Origin: Bog-532 sp963824545
Lineage (GTDB): Bacteria; Actinomycetota; Actinomycetes; Streptosporangiales; Streptosporangiaceae
Reading direction: 5' to 3'
Assembly: GCA_963824545.1 (NCBI GenBank)
Contig: CAWGPP010000022.1
Location: 1-64,000, forward strand
DNA length: 64,000 bases
The translations under genes were made by a program, and so were the position numbers. Under the pieces are notes generated by a model that saw only the letters and a program-made list of their open reading frames with translations, was not told where the DNA came from and made no database searches. Shown piece by piece: positions 25,909 through 34,408 of this stretch (position 1 is the stretch's first letter; every line of letters begins with the position of its first letter).

Positions 25909-27179
25909 GCGGCGGTCCCTCCTGCCTGAGCGCCTGCTGTCTGAGCACCGTGCTCGAACCGGCCCGGCGCGAAGCGGCTGATGTCGTAGACGGTGCCGCG
26001 GGAGACGGCGAGCTGAGCCAGCACGCGGCCCACCCACGGCGCGAACTTGTACCCGGTGCCGCGCCAGCCGACGCCGACGAAGACGCCGCCGGCGCCCGGC
26101 ACCGGGCCGAGGATGAAGTCGTCGTCACCGACCAGATCGTAGAAGCAGGTGTCGATGCCGCTGGCCTCGGCGACGTCGACGGTCGCCGCACCGCGCAGCC
26201 CCGGCATGCACTCGGCCACGAAGTCCTCCACGGAACCGATCGGCGAGGGCACGACGGCAGCGTCCGGCGGGTGGTAGAAGCCGATCTTCACGCCCGGCGT
26301 CTTCCCCGCGTACAGCGGGTGCCCGTAGATACCGACGTCCAGGTAGGCAAAGACCGGCAGGGCCGCCTCGCTGTACAGGTCGCGGGCCGGCGGCTCGGGA
26401 ATGAAGTACTTGGACTGCACCGGGCGGTCCGGGCTGAGCGGGAAGCGAACCGGGCAGCCGGGGATCAGCTCCAGCAGCTCATTGGTGCCCAGGCCCGCGG
26501 TGATCACCAGGACGTCGGACTCGACCGGCCCGGCGCTGGTCTGCACCTGCCAGCCGCCGCCGGATCGGGTGATCGCGCGGATCTGCGCCTCCTCGCGGAT
26601 CTCGGCACCCCGGGCCGGCACCACCGACCGCAGCAGGGCCGTCACCGCGGCCACGTCGGCGAACCCGGCGTCGACGTCCAGCCAGCCGGCGTCGGCCGCA
26701 AACGGCGGGAAGCGCTCGGCCAGCGCGGGACCCGGCAGGGCCGCACGGCGCAGCTGCAGCTCCTCCAGCACGGCGAAGCTGCGCACGGCGTAACTCGCGG
26801 CCACGTCGGGGGTGACGCTCGACTTGACCAGGTTCAGGCAGCCGCAGTCGATGAGCAGCCTCATCCCGGCGCGTTGCTGCAGGTCCAGCCAGAGCTGCCG
26901 GGCCTCGAAGGCCAGCCGCGAGTACTGCGGATCGAGGTAATCGTTGCGCACCAACCGGGTCAGCGCGAACGAGGCGGTGCCCGGATCACCGACCCGCGAC
27001 TTGTCCAGCACGGTGACCGAGGTCGCCAGCGGCGCCGCGTAGTACGCCGTCATCAGGCCCATGACGCCGCCGCCGATGATGGTCAGCCGGCGGCCGCCAG
27101 TTCTGCTCAAATCCGCGTTCCCCTCGCTTCGGTTGTCACTGCCTGACCTGCGGGGATCCGCGGCCACGTGTGCAGCCAT
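25905..27179 (-). CDS. FAD-dependent oxidoreductase, sarcosine/N-methyl amino acid oxidase-like
   Basis: The protein has 424 residues from ATG 27179 (start not certain; no clear ribosome site). The DAO-family N-terminal FAD motif is LTIIGGGVMGLMTAYYAA. The C-terminal part has DTCFYDLVGDDDFILGPVPG; a cysteine in this position is the covalent flavin site of monomeric sarcosine oxidase and N-methyltryptophan oxidase. GVGWRGTGYKFAP completes the FAD site. It lies between the HxlR regulator (56 bases upstream) and the methyltransferase (4-bp overlap), forming one operon. The substrate is probably an N-methyl amine. Confidence 0.88.
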   Translation of the reverse strand: MAAHVAADPRRSGSDNRSEGNADLSRTGGRRLTIIGGGVMGLMTAYYAAPLATSVTVLDKSRVGDPGTASFALTRLVRNDYLDPQYSRLAFEARQLWLDLQQRAGMRLLIDCGCLNLVKSSVTPDVAASYAVRSFAVLEELQLRRAALPGPALAERFPPFAADAGWLDVDAGFADVAAVTALLRSVVPARGAEIREEAQIRAITRSGGGWQVQTSAGPVESDVLVITAGLGTNELLELIPGCPVRFPLSPDRPVQSKYFIPEPPARDLYSEAALPVFAYLDVGIYGHPLYAGKTPGVKIGFYHPPDAAVVPSPIGSVEDFVAECMPGLRGAATVDVAEASGIDTCFYDLVGDDDFILGPVPGAGGVFVGVGWRGTGYKFAPWVGRVLAQLAVSRGTVYDISRFAPGRFEHGAQTAGAQAGGTAA

Positions 27180-27235
27180 GGTATGACCTGCCGCGCGGGC
27201 GCTCCCCAGAGCCGGGGCTTCCCGGCTTCGCCGGA

Positions 27236-27586
27236 TCACCCCGGGCGGCCTGCTTCGTGCAGCGTTTCCGACCAGCGCCGCGCCCAGGAGTCGAGGGATT
27301 CCAGGGCTGGCCCGAGCGCCGCGCCCAGATCGGTGAGCAGGTAGTCGCCGGCCTCGTCGCGGGTGATCAGGCCCGCGCCGGTGAGTTCGTCCAGCCGCTC
27401 GTACAGGACGCTGGAGGACATCCCGTCGCACCGGCTCCGCAGGGCCCGCGCCCCGAGCGGTTCGCCGCGCAGCTCCCACAGGATCCTGAGCGCCCAGCGC
27501 CGCCCGAGGAGATCCATCGCCGCCATCAGGGGCCGCCCCGTGGCTGATCCCCGGACCGGCCTGCCGGGACGCGGTAGCGCTGTCAT
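27236..27586 (-). CDS. HxlR-family winged-helix regulator
   Basis: The protein has 116 residues from ATG 27586 (AAAGGGG four bases upstream). Family features are MDLLGRRWALRILWELRGEP and LRSRCDGMSSSVLYERLDEL for the recognition helix, then the wing with GDYLLTDLGAAL. HxlR proteins bind as dimers to palindromes. Two such palindromes lie between this gene and the divergent AhpD-like gene. It heads the operon with the flavoprotein and methyltransferase, so it probably regulates both directions. Confidence 0.9.
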   Translation of the reverse strand: MTALPRPGRPVRGSATGRPLMAAMDLLGRRWALRILWELRGEPLGARALRSRCDGMSSSVLYERLDELTGAGLITRDEAGDYLLTDLGAALGPALESLDSWARRWSETLHEAGRPG

Positions 27587-27598
27587 GGGACCCCTTTG

Positions 27599-27617
27599 CG
27601 TTTCGATTTCAGAAACG
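27599..27617. promoter_or_regulatory. Operator palindrome 1 (CGTTTC-N7-GAAACG)
   Basis: CGTTTC and GAAACG are separated by seven bases, 13 bases upstream of the HxlR start. The same arms recur exactly 40 bases away at 27639. It is a likely HxlR-type binding site. Confidence 0.7.
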
Positions 27618-27638
27618 ATATCGTATGCCAAGCCAAGG

Positions 27639-27657
27639 CGTTTCGGAATCAGAAACG
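27639..27657. promoter_or_regulatory. Operator palindrome 2 (CGTTTC-N7-GAAACG)
   Basis: A second copy with identical arms, and a TCA ending in both spacers. The 40-base offset from copy 1 is close to four helical turns, which would put two dimers on the same face of the DNA. It lies 15 bases before the AhpD-like gene's ATG. Confidence 0.7.
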
Positions 27658-27672
27658 ACAAGGAGGGCGCGC

Positions 27673-28263
27673 ATGACCACCCGGATCGATCCCGTCCGTC
27701 CGCCGTATCCCGCTCACATCGCCGGGCGGCTCGCCGCGATGATGCCGCCGGGCGTGCCGCCGATCGCGCTGTTCCGTACGTTCGCGCGGAACCTTCCGAT
27801 GACCGACGCGATGAGCGGATGGGGCGGCTACGAGCTCAGCAGGCGGCTGTCGCTGCCGATGCGTGACCGCGAGATCATCATCGACCGGACGTGCGCCCGC
27901 TGCGGGTGTGAGTACGAGTGGGGCGTACACGTCGCGTTCTTCGCCGAGCGGGTCGGCCTCACCGGCGCGCAGATCACCTCGCTCACGCACGGCGGCGCGT
28001 CGGATCCCTGCTGGGCCGGCGAGCGGGACCGGCTGCTCATCGAGGCGGCCGACGCCCTGCACGATGACGCCGGCCTTGGCGACGGCCTGTGGCGCCGCCT
28101 GGCCCGGCTGTTCAGTGCGGAGCAGCTGCTCGACCTGACGATGCTCGCCGGCTGGTATCACGCCATCAGCTTCACGGCCAACGGTGCCCGGGTCGCCCGC
28201 GAGGAAGGCGCGCCGCGGTTCGCCGACGTGCTCGGCCCGCCGGACGGGAACGGTCTTCCGTAA
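27673..28263 (+). CDS. Carboxymuconolactone decarboxylase / AhpD-like protein
   Basis: The protein has 196 residues from ATG 27673 (AAGGAGGG six bases upstream). The AhpD-type redox site is present as CARCGCEYEWGVH: a CxxC pair followed by a histidine, with a conserved upstream glutamate in REIIIDRT. Members reduce peroxides or act as small decarboxylases. It is divergent from the HxlR-flavoprotein-methyltransferase operon with shared operators. Since the flavoprotein would release hydrogen peroxide, a detoxifying role is a reasonable inference. Confidence 0.88.
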   Translation: MTTRIDPVRPPYPAHIAGRLAAMMPPGVPPIALFRTFARNLPMTDAMSGWGGYELSRRLSLPMRDREIIIDRTCARCGCEYEWGVHVAFFAERVGLTGAQITSLTHGGASDPCWAGERDRLLIEAADALHDDAGLGDGLWRRLARLFSAEQLLDLTMLAGWYHAISFTANGARVAREEGAPRFADVLGPPDGNGLP

Positions 28264-28297
28264 CGGCCGGACCACGTGGATGAGATGGCGAAGTAAC

Positions 28298-28414
28298 ATG
28301 ATTGACCTTGCGTACGAGATGACGTTCGCCGATCGGATCGAGGGCCCGCTGGGGCCTACCACCGGGTCCCCGGCCCGGCTGTGCTGGAAGATCGCCGAAG
28401 CCACCCTCACAGCG
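28298..28414 (+). pseudogene. DUF3237-like protein, N-terminal fragment
   Basis: ATG 28298 begins MIDLAYEMTFADRIEGPLGP, then TTGSPARLCWKIAEATLT, which resembles the start of DUF3237 proteins (about 150-160 residues). The match ends near 28414 and unrelated residues follow until a stop at 28456. Only a quarter of the domain remains. Confidence 0.45.
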
Positions 28415-28480
28415 GCTCATAAAGAGTGTCGTACATTCCATCATGTTGCTGCTTAAGTGCCACGTTGGAGACAATGGCCG

Positions 28481-28633
28481 ATGACGAGCCGCGCGCGACC
28501 GACGTTTTCGCTATTGCGCCATCTGCGGACCGGGCACGGCAGCCCGCTGGAAGAGCTGGGCCTGGCGAAGGCCGCGGATGAGCTGCAGCACTGGCGGCCG
28601 GATGTTCCAGGTGCCGGAACAGAACCGGAATAA
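28481..28633 (+). CDS. Short ORF, possibly a C-terminal remnant
   Basis: 50 residues (starts MTSRARPTFSLLRHLRTGHG, later LEELGLAKAADELQHWRPDV) with GC-rich third positions. There is no clear ribosome site. It lies between the DUF3237 fragment and a palindromic repeat and may be the end of a lost gene. Confidence 0.3.
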   Translation: MTSRARPTFSLLRHLRTGHGSPLEELGLAKAADELQHWRPDVPGAGTEPE

Positions 28634-28720
28634 ACGTGATCGCGCTCAGGCAGACGGTCGCACCGGGGCCGCGCTCCTCTGGTTGAGCGGGGCCGGCTCC
28701 CACGACGCGGGATCCCCGGC

Positions 28721-28767
28721 TACGGGCAGAGTTTTGGGCAAATACTGCCGCAAACTCTGCCGGTAAG
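28721..28767. repeat. Palindromic repeat, copy A
   Basis: The arms GGCAGAGTTT and AAACTCTGCC flank a centre with GGGCAAATACTGCC. Its reverse complement matches copy B at 30281-30336. The two copies flank the epoxide hydrolase gene in opposite orientation. Confidence 0.65.
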
Positions 28768-28839
28768 CGCCGGGCCGGGCCGGGCCGGGCGGCCGGCGAA
28801 GGCGGCGGGCGGCGCGGCGCGGCCCGTAGGGTGAGTCCC

Positions 28840-30126
28840 ATGCCGGACGCAACGCCCCGCCCCGAGCCGTTCACCCCGCAGGCTGACCCCCAGCCGTCCA
28901 CTCTGCCCCGCCCCGAGCCGTTCGCCTCGCGGGCTGACCCCGCGGCGCTCGAGGATCTCCGCGCGAGGCTGCGCGCGACGCACTGGCCGGACGCGCCCGA
29001 GGATGCCGGGTGGTCACTCGGGACCGATCTCGGCTACCTTCGCGAACTCGTTGCCTACTGGGCGGACGGATTCGACTGGCCGGCCCAGGAGGCGGCGCTC
29101 GCCCAGCTTCCGCGCTTCCGCGTCCCGCTCCGGGACGTGCGGATCCACTTCATCCACGCCCGCGCCGCCGCGCCTTCCGGGTCTGCCGGGTCCGCTGTGC
29201 CTGCCGGGTCTGCCGCGCCCGCCGGGCAGGGGTATGCCGGGCCGGTCCTGCCGCTGATCCTCAGCCACGGCTGGCCGGACTCGTTCTGGCGCTACGCGAA
29301 GGTCGTCCCGTTGCTCACCGACCCCGGCGCGCACGGCGGCGACCCCGCCGACGCGTTCGACGTGGTGGTGCCGGACATACCGGGCTACGGGTACTCCGAC
29401 CGCCCGGCCGGCCCGCCGCTCGACTCCATCGCCGTCGCCGGCCTGTGGGCCGAGCTCATGAGCGTCCTCGGCTACCCGCGGTTCGGCGCGGCGGGCGGGG
29501 ACATAGGCAGCCACGTAAGCCGCTACCTCGGGCTCAACCACCCCGGCCGGGTGGTGGCCGTGCACCGCACCGACGCGGGCCTGCCCATCTTCACCGGCGA
29601 CCCGGCGGACCTCGCGCCCACCGAACGCGCCTGGTTCGAAAGCGTGGCGGCCTGGGGTGCAACCGAAGGCGCCTACGCCGCCATGCAGCGTACGAAGCCG
29701 CAGACCGCCGCCTTCGGGCTCACCGACTCGCCCGCCGGGCTCGCCGCGTGGATCGTCGAGAAACTCCGGGCGTGGAGCGACTGCGACGGCGACATTGAGC
29801 GGAGCTTCACCAAGGACGAGATCCTCACGAACGTCACGATCTACTGGCTAACCGGGACGATCGGCTCGTCGATGCGCATGTACCGCGCGAACGCCGCGAT
29901 CCCGCCCGCGCAGCACGCCCGCCGGGTCGAGGTGCCGTCCGGTTTCTCGCTCTTCCGCGGAGACGTCGTCCGCCCGCCCCGGGCGTGGCTCGAGCGCACG
30001 GCGAACACCGTGCGCGTGACCGAGCCCGCGCGCGGCGGGCACTTCGCGCCGTTCGAGGAGCCCGAACTCTACGCGGAGGAACTGCGCGCGTTCTTCCGCC
30101 CCTACCGCACCGCGGCGGCGACCTAA
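28840..30126 (+). CDS. Epoxide hydrolase with EHN domain
   Basis: The protein has 428 residues from ATG 28840 (AGGGTGAG upstream; GTG 28831 is also possible). The N-terminal EHN domain (LRARLRATHWPDAPED, GTDLGYLRELVAYWADGFDW) precedes the hydrolase core: LSHGWPDSFWR, nucleophile aspartate in AGGDIGSHVSRYLG, and ARGGHFAPFEEPE with the histidine. Two oddities are a near-direct repeat at the N-terminus (PRPEPF twice, about 20 residues apart) and an alanine/glycine/proline/serine insert after FIHARAAAP. Microsomal-type epoxide hydrolases of this kind are common in actinomycetes. The gene is flanked by inverted palindromic repeats. Confidence 0.92.
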   Translation: MPDATPRPEPFTPQADPQPSTLPRPEPFASRADPAALEDLRARLRATHWPDAPEDAGWSLGTDLGYLRELVAYWADGFDWPAQEAALAQLPRFRVPLRDVRIHFIHARAAAPSGSAGSAVPAGSAAPAGQGYAGPVLPLILSHGWPDSFWRYAKVVPLLTDPGAHGGDPADAFDVVVPDIPGYGYSDRPAGPPLDSIAVAGLWAELMSVLGYPRFGAAGGDIGSHVSRYLGLNHPGRVVAVHRTDAGLPIFTGDPADLAPTERAWFESVAAWGATEGAYAAMQRTKPQTAAFGLTDSPAGLAAWIVEKLRAWSDCDGDIERSFTKDEILTNVTIYWLTGTIGSSMRMYRANAAIPPAQHARRVEVPSGFSLFRGDVVRPPRAWLERTANTVRVTEPARGGHFAPFEEPELYAEELRAFFRPYRTAAAT

Positions 30127-30260
30127 GGCCGCCGCCGCGCCGCCCGCCGCCTTCGTCGGCCGCGCCGCCCGCCGCCTTCGCCCGCCGCCTTCGCCCGCCG
30201 TCTTCGCCCGCCGCGCCGCCCGCCGCCTTCGCCGGCCGCCCGCCCCGCCCGGCCTCGGCA
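30127..30260. repeat. Low-complexity GCC-rich tandem repeat
   Basis: Imperfect repeats of CGCCGCCTTCGCC and CGCGCCGCC run directly after the epoxide hydrolase stop. No coding potential is believed in any frame despite open frames caused by composition. With copy B of the palindrome this fills the 396-base gap before the CotH gene. Confidence 0.6.
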
Positions 30261-30280
30261 CGGCACGGCCCGGCTCGGTG

Positions 30281-30336
30281 CTTACGGGCAGAGTTTGCGG
30301 GGCGGGCTCAAATACTGCCCAAAACTCTGCCCATAA
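30281..30336. repeat. Palindromic repeat, copy B
   Basis: GGCAGAGTTTGCGG ... CTCAAATACTGCC, CAAAACTCTGCC: the inverted counterpart of copy A (28721-28767) with a longer centre. It is a REP- or MITE-like element by appearance. Confidence 0.65.
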
Positions 30337-30522
30337 CCTGCGGGAACGCCCGCAGGCGTGGAAGCCAGGGTATTTTCCGGTTTGCGGCTGGGCGCGCCGC
30401 GCGGGCCGCCGCCGGGGGGCCGCTGACGGAAACAGCAGGCAAATTGCCGGCGGCGACAATATGTATCAAACCCGGCGCTCGTGCCTCCGCACTAAAAGGA
30501 GACGGGCGTCAGGGGAGGACCC

Positions 30523-32105
30523 ATGAGCACGGCGACAGCGACAGCAGGGACAGCACGGTCAGGGCACGCGCAGGCCAAGGACGAGTTCTTCGCGGCGAGC
30601 ATGTACATGTTCCACATCACCGGGTTCCCGCAGCAGCCGGGCGTGCTGCCCGGCCAGGTGGACGCGCCGGCGGGCGCGCGGCTGGATGTGTGGGGCACCG
30701 ACCCGGCCGACAGCCGGCACATTCCCGGGCCGGGCGGTGACGGCGTCCTGTTCAGCACGCCGCATTTCTCCCTGGCCAACAGCGGCAACCGGACCCTGCA
30801 CGCGCCGAAGAGATCATGGAAGGTCACCCTCCCGCACGAGGGGGGACACGGCAACGGCACAGGCCCCGGCAACGGCGCAGGCCCCGGCAACGGCGCAGGC
30901 CACGGCCACCACCTGGCCGGGATGGCCCGGATCAACCTCAAGTCCATGTACAACGACCCGTCGCAGATGCGTGAGGCGCTGGCCTGGCGGATGTTCGGCG
31001 CGGCGGGCGTGCCCGCGGCCCGGCACACCTACGCCAAGCTGGCCTTCGACGCGACCTACTACGGCTTGTTCTCGGTCATCGAGCAGGTGGACAAGCGCTT
31101 CCTGGCCGACCACTTCGGCGAGAACGACCACGGCAACCTGTACAAGGCCTACTGCGGCGACGTCGGATGCGCGACGCTGGAATACCGGACCGGCTCCGGC
31201 GGCGACGACAGCGGGCGCCAGTACTACAAGTCGGCCGACGAGGATGACCGCACCTACCGCCTCAAGGCCTGCGGGGACGACCAGGAAGCCGGGTCCTACG
31301 ACGACCTCGCCACGTTCATCCGGGTCATTAACGGCGTCGGCCTGCCCGGCGGTGACGGCACGGACGGCAAGGCCGGCCGGTTCGGGACCGACGCGTTCCG
31401 CGCGTCGGTGGACGCCATCATGAACGCCCCCGCGTTCCTGCGCTGGGCCGGCGTGAACCTGCTCCTGGGCAGCTGGGACAACTACTACGCCACGCCGTCC
31501 AACTATTACCTCTACAACTCGGGGCGGGCCGCGCCGGGCACGACGTCCGGGACGCGCCCTACTTCACGTTCATCCCGTGGGACTACGACAACTGCCTGGG
31601 CATCGACTACTTCAGCACGCAATGGCAGTACACCGACATCCTCGACTGGCCGTCCAGCACGGGGGCCTACTGGCGGCACCACGCGCATTCGCGCATCCCC
31701 CTGGTGCAGAACCTGCTGCGCAACCCGCACTACCGGGGCTACTACCTGGATCACCTGGAGTACCTGCTCGATACGCAGTTCAGCCCCGGCACCATCGAGG
31801 GCCTGATCGGGCGCGATTCCGGCGACGGACTGTGGGGCCGCGTCAGCCAGGCTGCCTACCTCGAATCGACCACACCCTACGGGCCGCCGTTCACCGGCCG
31901 CCAGTTCACCAACGATGAGGTCTACCGGGCCGGCTGCCGGCAGAACGAGCTGCACCACGGGCAGGAAAAGGCTGACGGCATCATGAACTACGTCCGGATG
32001 CGTTACGACCGGGCCCGCCAGCAGCTCGCCGAGGTCCGGAAGACGACCCCGCGCGGGACCGGCGGTTTCCCCGCCACGATGGAACCCCTGCCCGCCGCGG
32101 AATGA
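30523..32105 (+). pseudogene. CotH kinase family protein, frameshifted
   Basis: Starts at ATG 30523 with AGGGGAGGA upstream. CotH features are LFSTPHFSLANSGNRTLHAP, SWKVTL, RINLKSMYNDPSQMREALAW (typical RLNSLYNDPSxMRE), YYGLFSVIEQVDKRFL and NLLLGSWDNYYATPSNYYLY. The following conserved part (PYFTFIPWDYDNCLGIDYF to the end LPAAE at 32105) is in another frame. The shift lies near 31525-31545 in a GCCGCGCCGGG run. Joined, it makes about 527 residues, a normal length. A glycine/asparagine-rich insert (GNGTGPGNGAGPGN) is unusual. Spore-coat CotH proteins are protein kinases; the role here is unknown. Confidence 0.8.
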
Positions 32106-32129
32106 CGGCACGAGATCAGGAGGCCCGCC

Positions 32130-33035
32130 ATGGCGGTCACGCGTACCCCAGTGTCGCAGCTCGAGCTGGTCACCGAGGCGAAGGTTTTCGAGATTCTGGA
32201 GGGCGTGCTCAGCCCGCGGCTGGAGGCCAGCGGCGTGCTCGCCAAGGACGGGATGTTCTACGTCATCTTCGACAACCTGCCGCACATCGCGCGGATCGAT
32301 CCGGCGATATCCGCGGCGGCCGAGGGCAACTCGATCATCTGGCAGGACCAGGGGCACCGCTCCGGGTTCGAGGACATCACCTATGACCCGTGGAACGGCC
32401 GCTTCTACGTGCTGATCGAATCGCTGCCGCGCGGCCGCCACCGGTACATGGCCAAGGTGCAGGAGTACGACGCCGACTTCGGCTACACCGGCAGCGCCTG
32501 GCTGAACTTCCCGCTCGACCGCCCGAACAAGGGCATCGAGGGACTGGCCTGCGTCCGCCGCCAGGGGCAGACCTACCTGCTCGGGCTGTGCGAGGGCAAC
32601 CGGTGCCGGGGTGGCGCGGAAGGCCGCGTCCCCGGCGGCGGCCGGGTGCACGTCTTCCGGGCGGGCCAGCGGCAGTGGGAACGGCTCGGCACGATCCGGC
32701 TGCCGGAGACGGTCCTGTTCGAGGACTACAGCGGCATCGCGATCAACGGCGACCGGATGGCGGTGATATCGCAGGTCACCTCGGCACTGTGGATCGGCCG
32801 GCTGGCCCCGTCGGGCTGGGACATCGCCGGCCCGGGCACGACGTACGCGCTGCCACGTGACGCCGACGGCGAGATCGTCTACGGCACGGCCGAGGGCGTC
32901 TCGTGGATCGCCCCGGACCAGCTGGTCATGGTCTCGGACAAGGCCAAGCCGGACCAGGCCCGCCGGTGCCAGGCCAAGGACCAGTCGATCCACATCTTCC
33001 GCATCCCGGGGGAGGACGGCGCGCCCCTATCGTGA
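32130..33035 (+). CDS. Beta-propeller-like hypothetical protein
   Basis: 301 residues, with GGAGG six bases before the ATG and 24 bases after the CotH stop. Repeated strand-turn segments (GMFYVIFDNLPHIARIDP, RSGFEDITYDPWNGRFYVLI, NKGIEGLACVRRQGQTYLLG, EDYSGIAINGDRMAVISQV) suggest a propeller like SdiA-regulated or phytase-like esterases. No catalytic motif is certain. The spacing suggests one transcript with CotH. Confidence 0.75.
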   Translation: MAVTRTPVSQLELVTEAKVFEILEGVLSPRLEASGVLAKDGMFYVIFDNLPHIARIDPAISAAAEGNSIIWQDQGHRSGFEDITYDPWNGRFYVLIESLPRGRHRYMAKVQEYDADFGYTGSAWLNFPLDRPNKGIEGLACVRRQGQTYLLGLCEGNRCRGGAEGRVPGGGRVHVFRAGQRQWERLGTIRLPETVLFEDYSGIAINGDRMAVISQVTSALWIGRLAPSGWDIAGPGTTYALPRDADGEIVYGTAEGVSWIAPDQLVMVSDKAKPDQARRCQAKDQSIHIFRIPGEDGAPLS

Positions 33036-33048
33036 CGTCCGGCCCGGG

Positions 33049-33092
33049 CGGGCCTGCCGGGGCCGGGCCTGCCGGGGCCGGGCCTGCCGGGG
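33049..33092. repeat. Three tandem 15-bp repeats
   Basis: GGGCCTGCCGGGGCC is repeated three times (last copy imperfect) in the short gap between two convergent genes. Confidence 0.6.
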
Positions 33093-33093
33093 G

Positions 33094-34275
33094 TCAGGCC
33101 TGGGGCAGGCGGGCGCGGATGAGGTCGGGCAGATCCGCGATGCTCTGCGAGATCAGCAGCGCGTTCTCCGACAGCACGTTCAGCCAGTAATTCATCCGCT
33201 CCGCGTTCGTGGTGTCCCGCCAGTTCCGGAACAGGAACGCGGCGTCGCCCAGCGGCAGCCGGCCCTCGGCCTGATGGATCTCGAGCGTGAACGAGACCGC
33301 CCGCGGCCGGCACGCCTTGATCGCGGTCGACACGATCGCGGCCAGGCCGCCCGGCCCGTACAGCGTGCTCAGCGACCGGCGGCCGTCGTAACTGAACGGG
33401 ATCGGCAGCCGGGTCAGGAAACTGAAATGATCGGCCAGGCCCGGCACCAGCGGATGGCCGTCGTGCAGGTGGAAGTGGACCGGCTTGCCCAGCCTGCCGA
33501 CCGAGCGGATGACGTCCTGCACGTCACCCAGCGCGCCGCCGACCGCGGCCTGGACGTCGTCGGCCAGCTCGGGCAGCCGCGGATCCGTCACGTCCAGGCT
33601 GGACAGCCGCAGGCCGGGATGGTACCGGGCGAACCGCGCGCCCGCCTGCCGCACGCCGACGTGGCCGACGTCGATACAGCAGCTCACCTGGGTGGCGTCC
33701 CGCAGCCGTTCGATCACCTCGACGAAACGGCCTGGCTCCAGGCCGACCGCGTACTCCAGGAAGAGCGTGACGTCGGGCGCCTCTTTGTGCAGGAACGAGT
33801 CAAGGTCGTGCATGGCCGCCAGCCAGCCGTCGTCCAGGTCGGCCATGTCACGGCGGTCATGAACGACCAGGCCGGTGATCCGGCCGGTGAAGCGCCTGGC
33901 GAACTCGCGCACCACCGTCCGGCCGTGCTCGTGCAGCAGGTCGGTGCCCCGGTTCAGGTGGACGACGGGCAGCCGTGGCGCGGTAGGCGCGAACCGCAGC
34001 ACGTGCCCGAGCTGATCGGGGGAATCGGCGTAGACCTCGGCGGACACGCCCATCTGGGCGAACCGGAGCTGGGCCAGGCTGAGCAGCGCGTCGTCCCCCG
34101 ACACGCGCTGCTGGAACAGCGCGTGCACCGGCTCTCGCAGCTCAGGCTCCGTAGTGGGCTCCTCCCGCCGGGCAGCGACTGGCGTCAGGGCGCCACCATG
34201 ACCACTCCTGGGCAGGATACCCGCCGGGCCGGCGCCCGGTGGCCGGCGGGGGAGAGTGGCCGGCCCCGCCGTCAC
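33094..34275 (-). CDS. Xylose-isomerase-like TIM-barrel protein
   Basis: Up to 393 residues; the start is uncertain because the first 60 residues are of low complexity. Metal-site motifs typical of the AP endonuclease 2/sugar isomerase fold are seen: TLFLEYAVGLE (glutamate), CCIDVGHVGV (aspartate and histidine), HFHLHDGHPL (histidines) and SFTLEIHQAE (glutamate). It converges on the beta-propeller gene. The reaction is unknown; many such proteins act on sugars or sugar acids. Confidence 0.78.
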   Translation of the reverse strand: MTAGPATLPRRPPGAGPAGILPRSGHGGALTPVAARREEPTTEPELREPVHALFQQRVSGDDALLSLAQLRFAQMGVSAEVYADSPDQLGHVLRFAPTAPRLPVVHLNRGTDLLHEHGRTVVREFARRFTGRITGLVVHDRRDMADLDDGWLAAMHDLDSFLHKEAPDVTLFLEYAVGLEPGRFVEVIERLRDATQVSCCIDVGHVGVRQAGARFARYHPGLRLSSLDVTDPRLPELADDVQAAVGGALGDVQDVIRSVGRLGKPVHFHLHDGHPLVPGLADHFSFLTRLPIPFSYDGRRSLSTLYGPGGLAAIVSTAIKACRPRAVSFTLEIHQAEGRLPLGDAAFLFRNWRDTTNAERMNYWLNVLSENALLISQSIADLPDLIRARLPQA

Positions 34276-34408
34276 GGTGCCGCGGCCGCGCCTCCGCCGC
34301 CGTTCCCGCCCCGTGATTATTGTTAACGGTGATGCTCTTCCCTGTTCAGTTCCGTGTCAGTAACGTTGGGTTTTGTCCCGCTACTGGCCGGATATGGGAG
34401 GACAAGCT

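Noticed and set aside
30127..30260. CRISPR-like repeat array
   Set aside because: The repeats are short, contiguous and imperfect with no spacers; they are low-complexity GCC-rich DNA.
32857..34326. 489-residue plus-strand frame opposite the TIM-barrel gene
   Set aside because: The minus strand has the metal-binding motifs; the plus frame is repetitive in R, Q, V and D as expected for a shadow.
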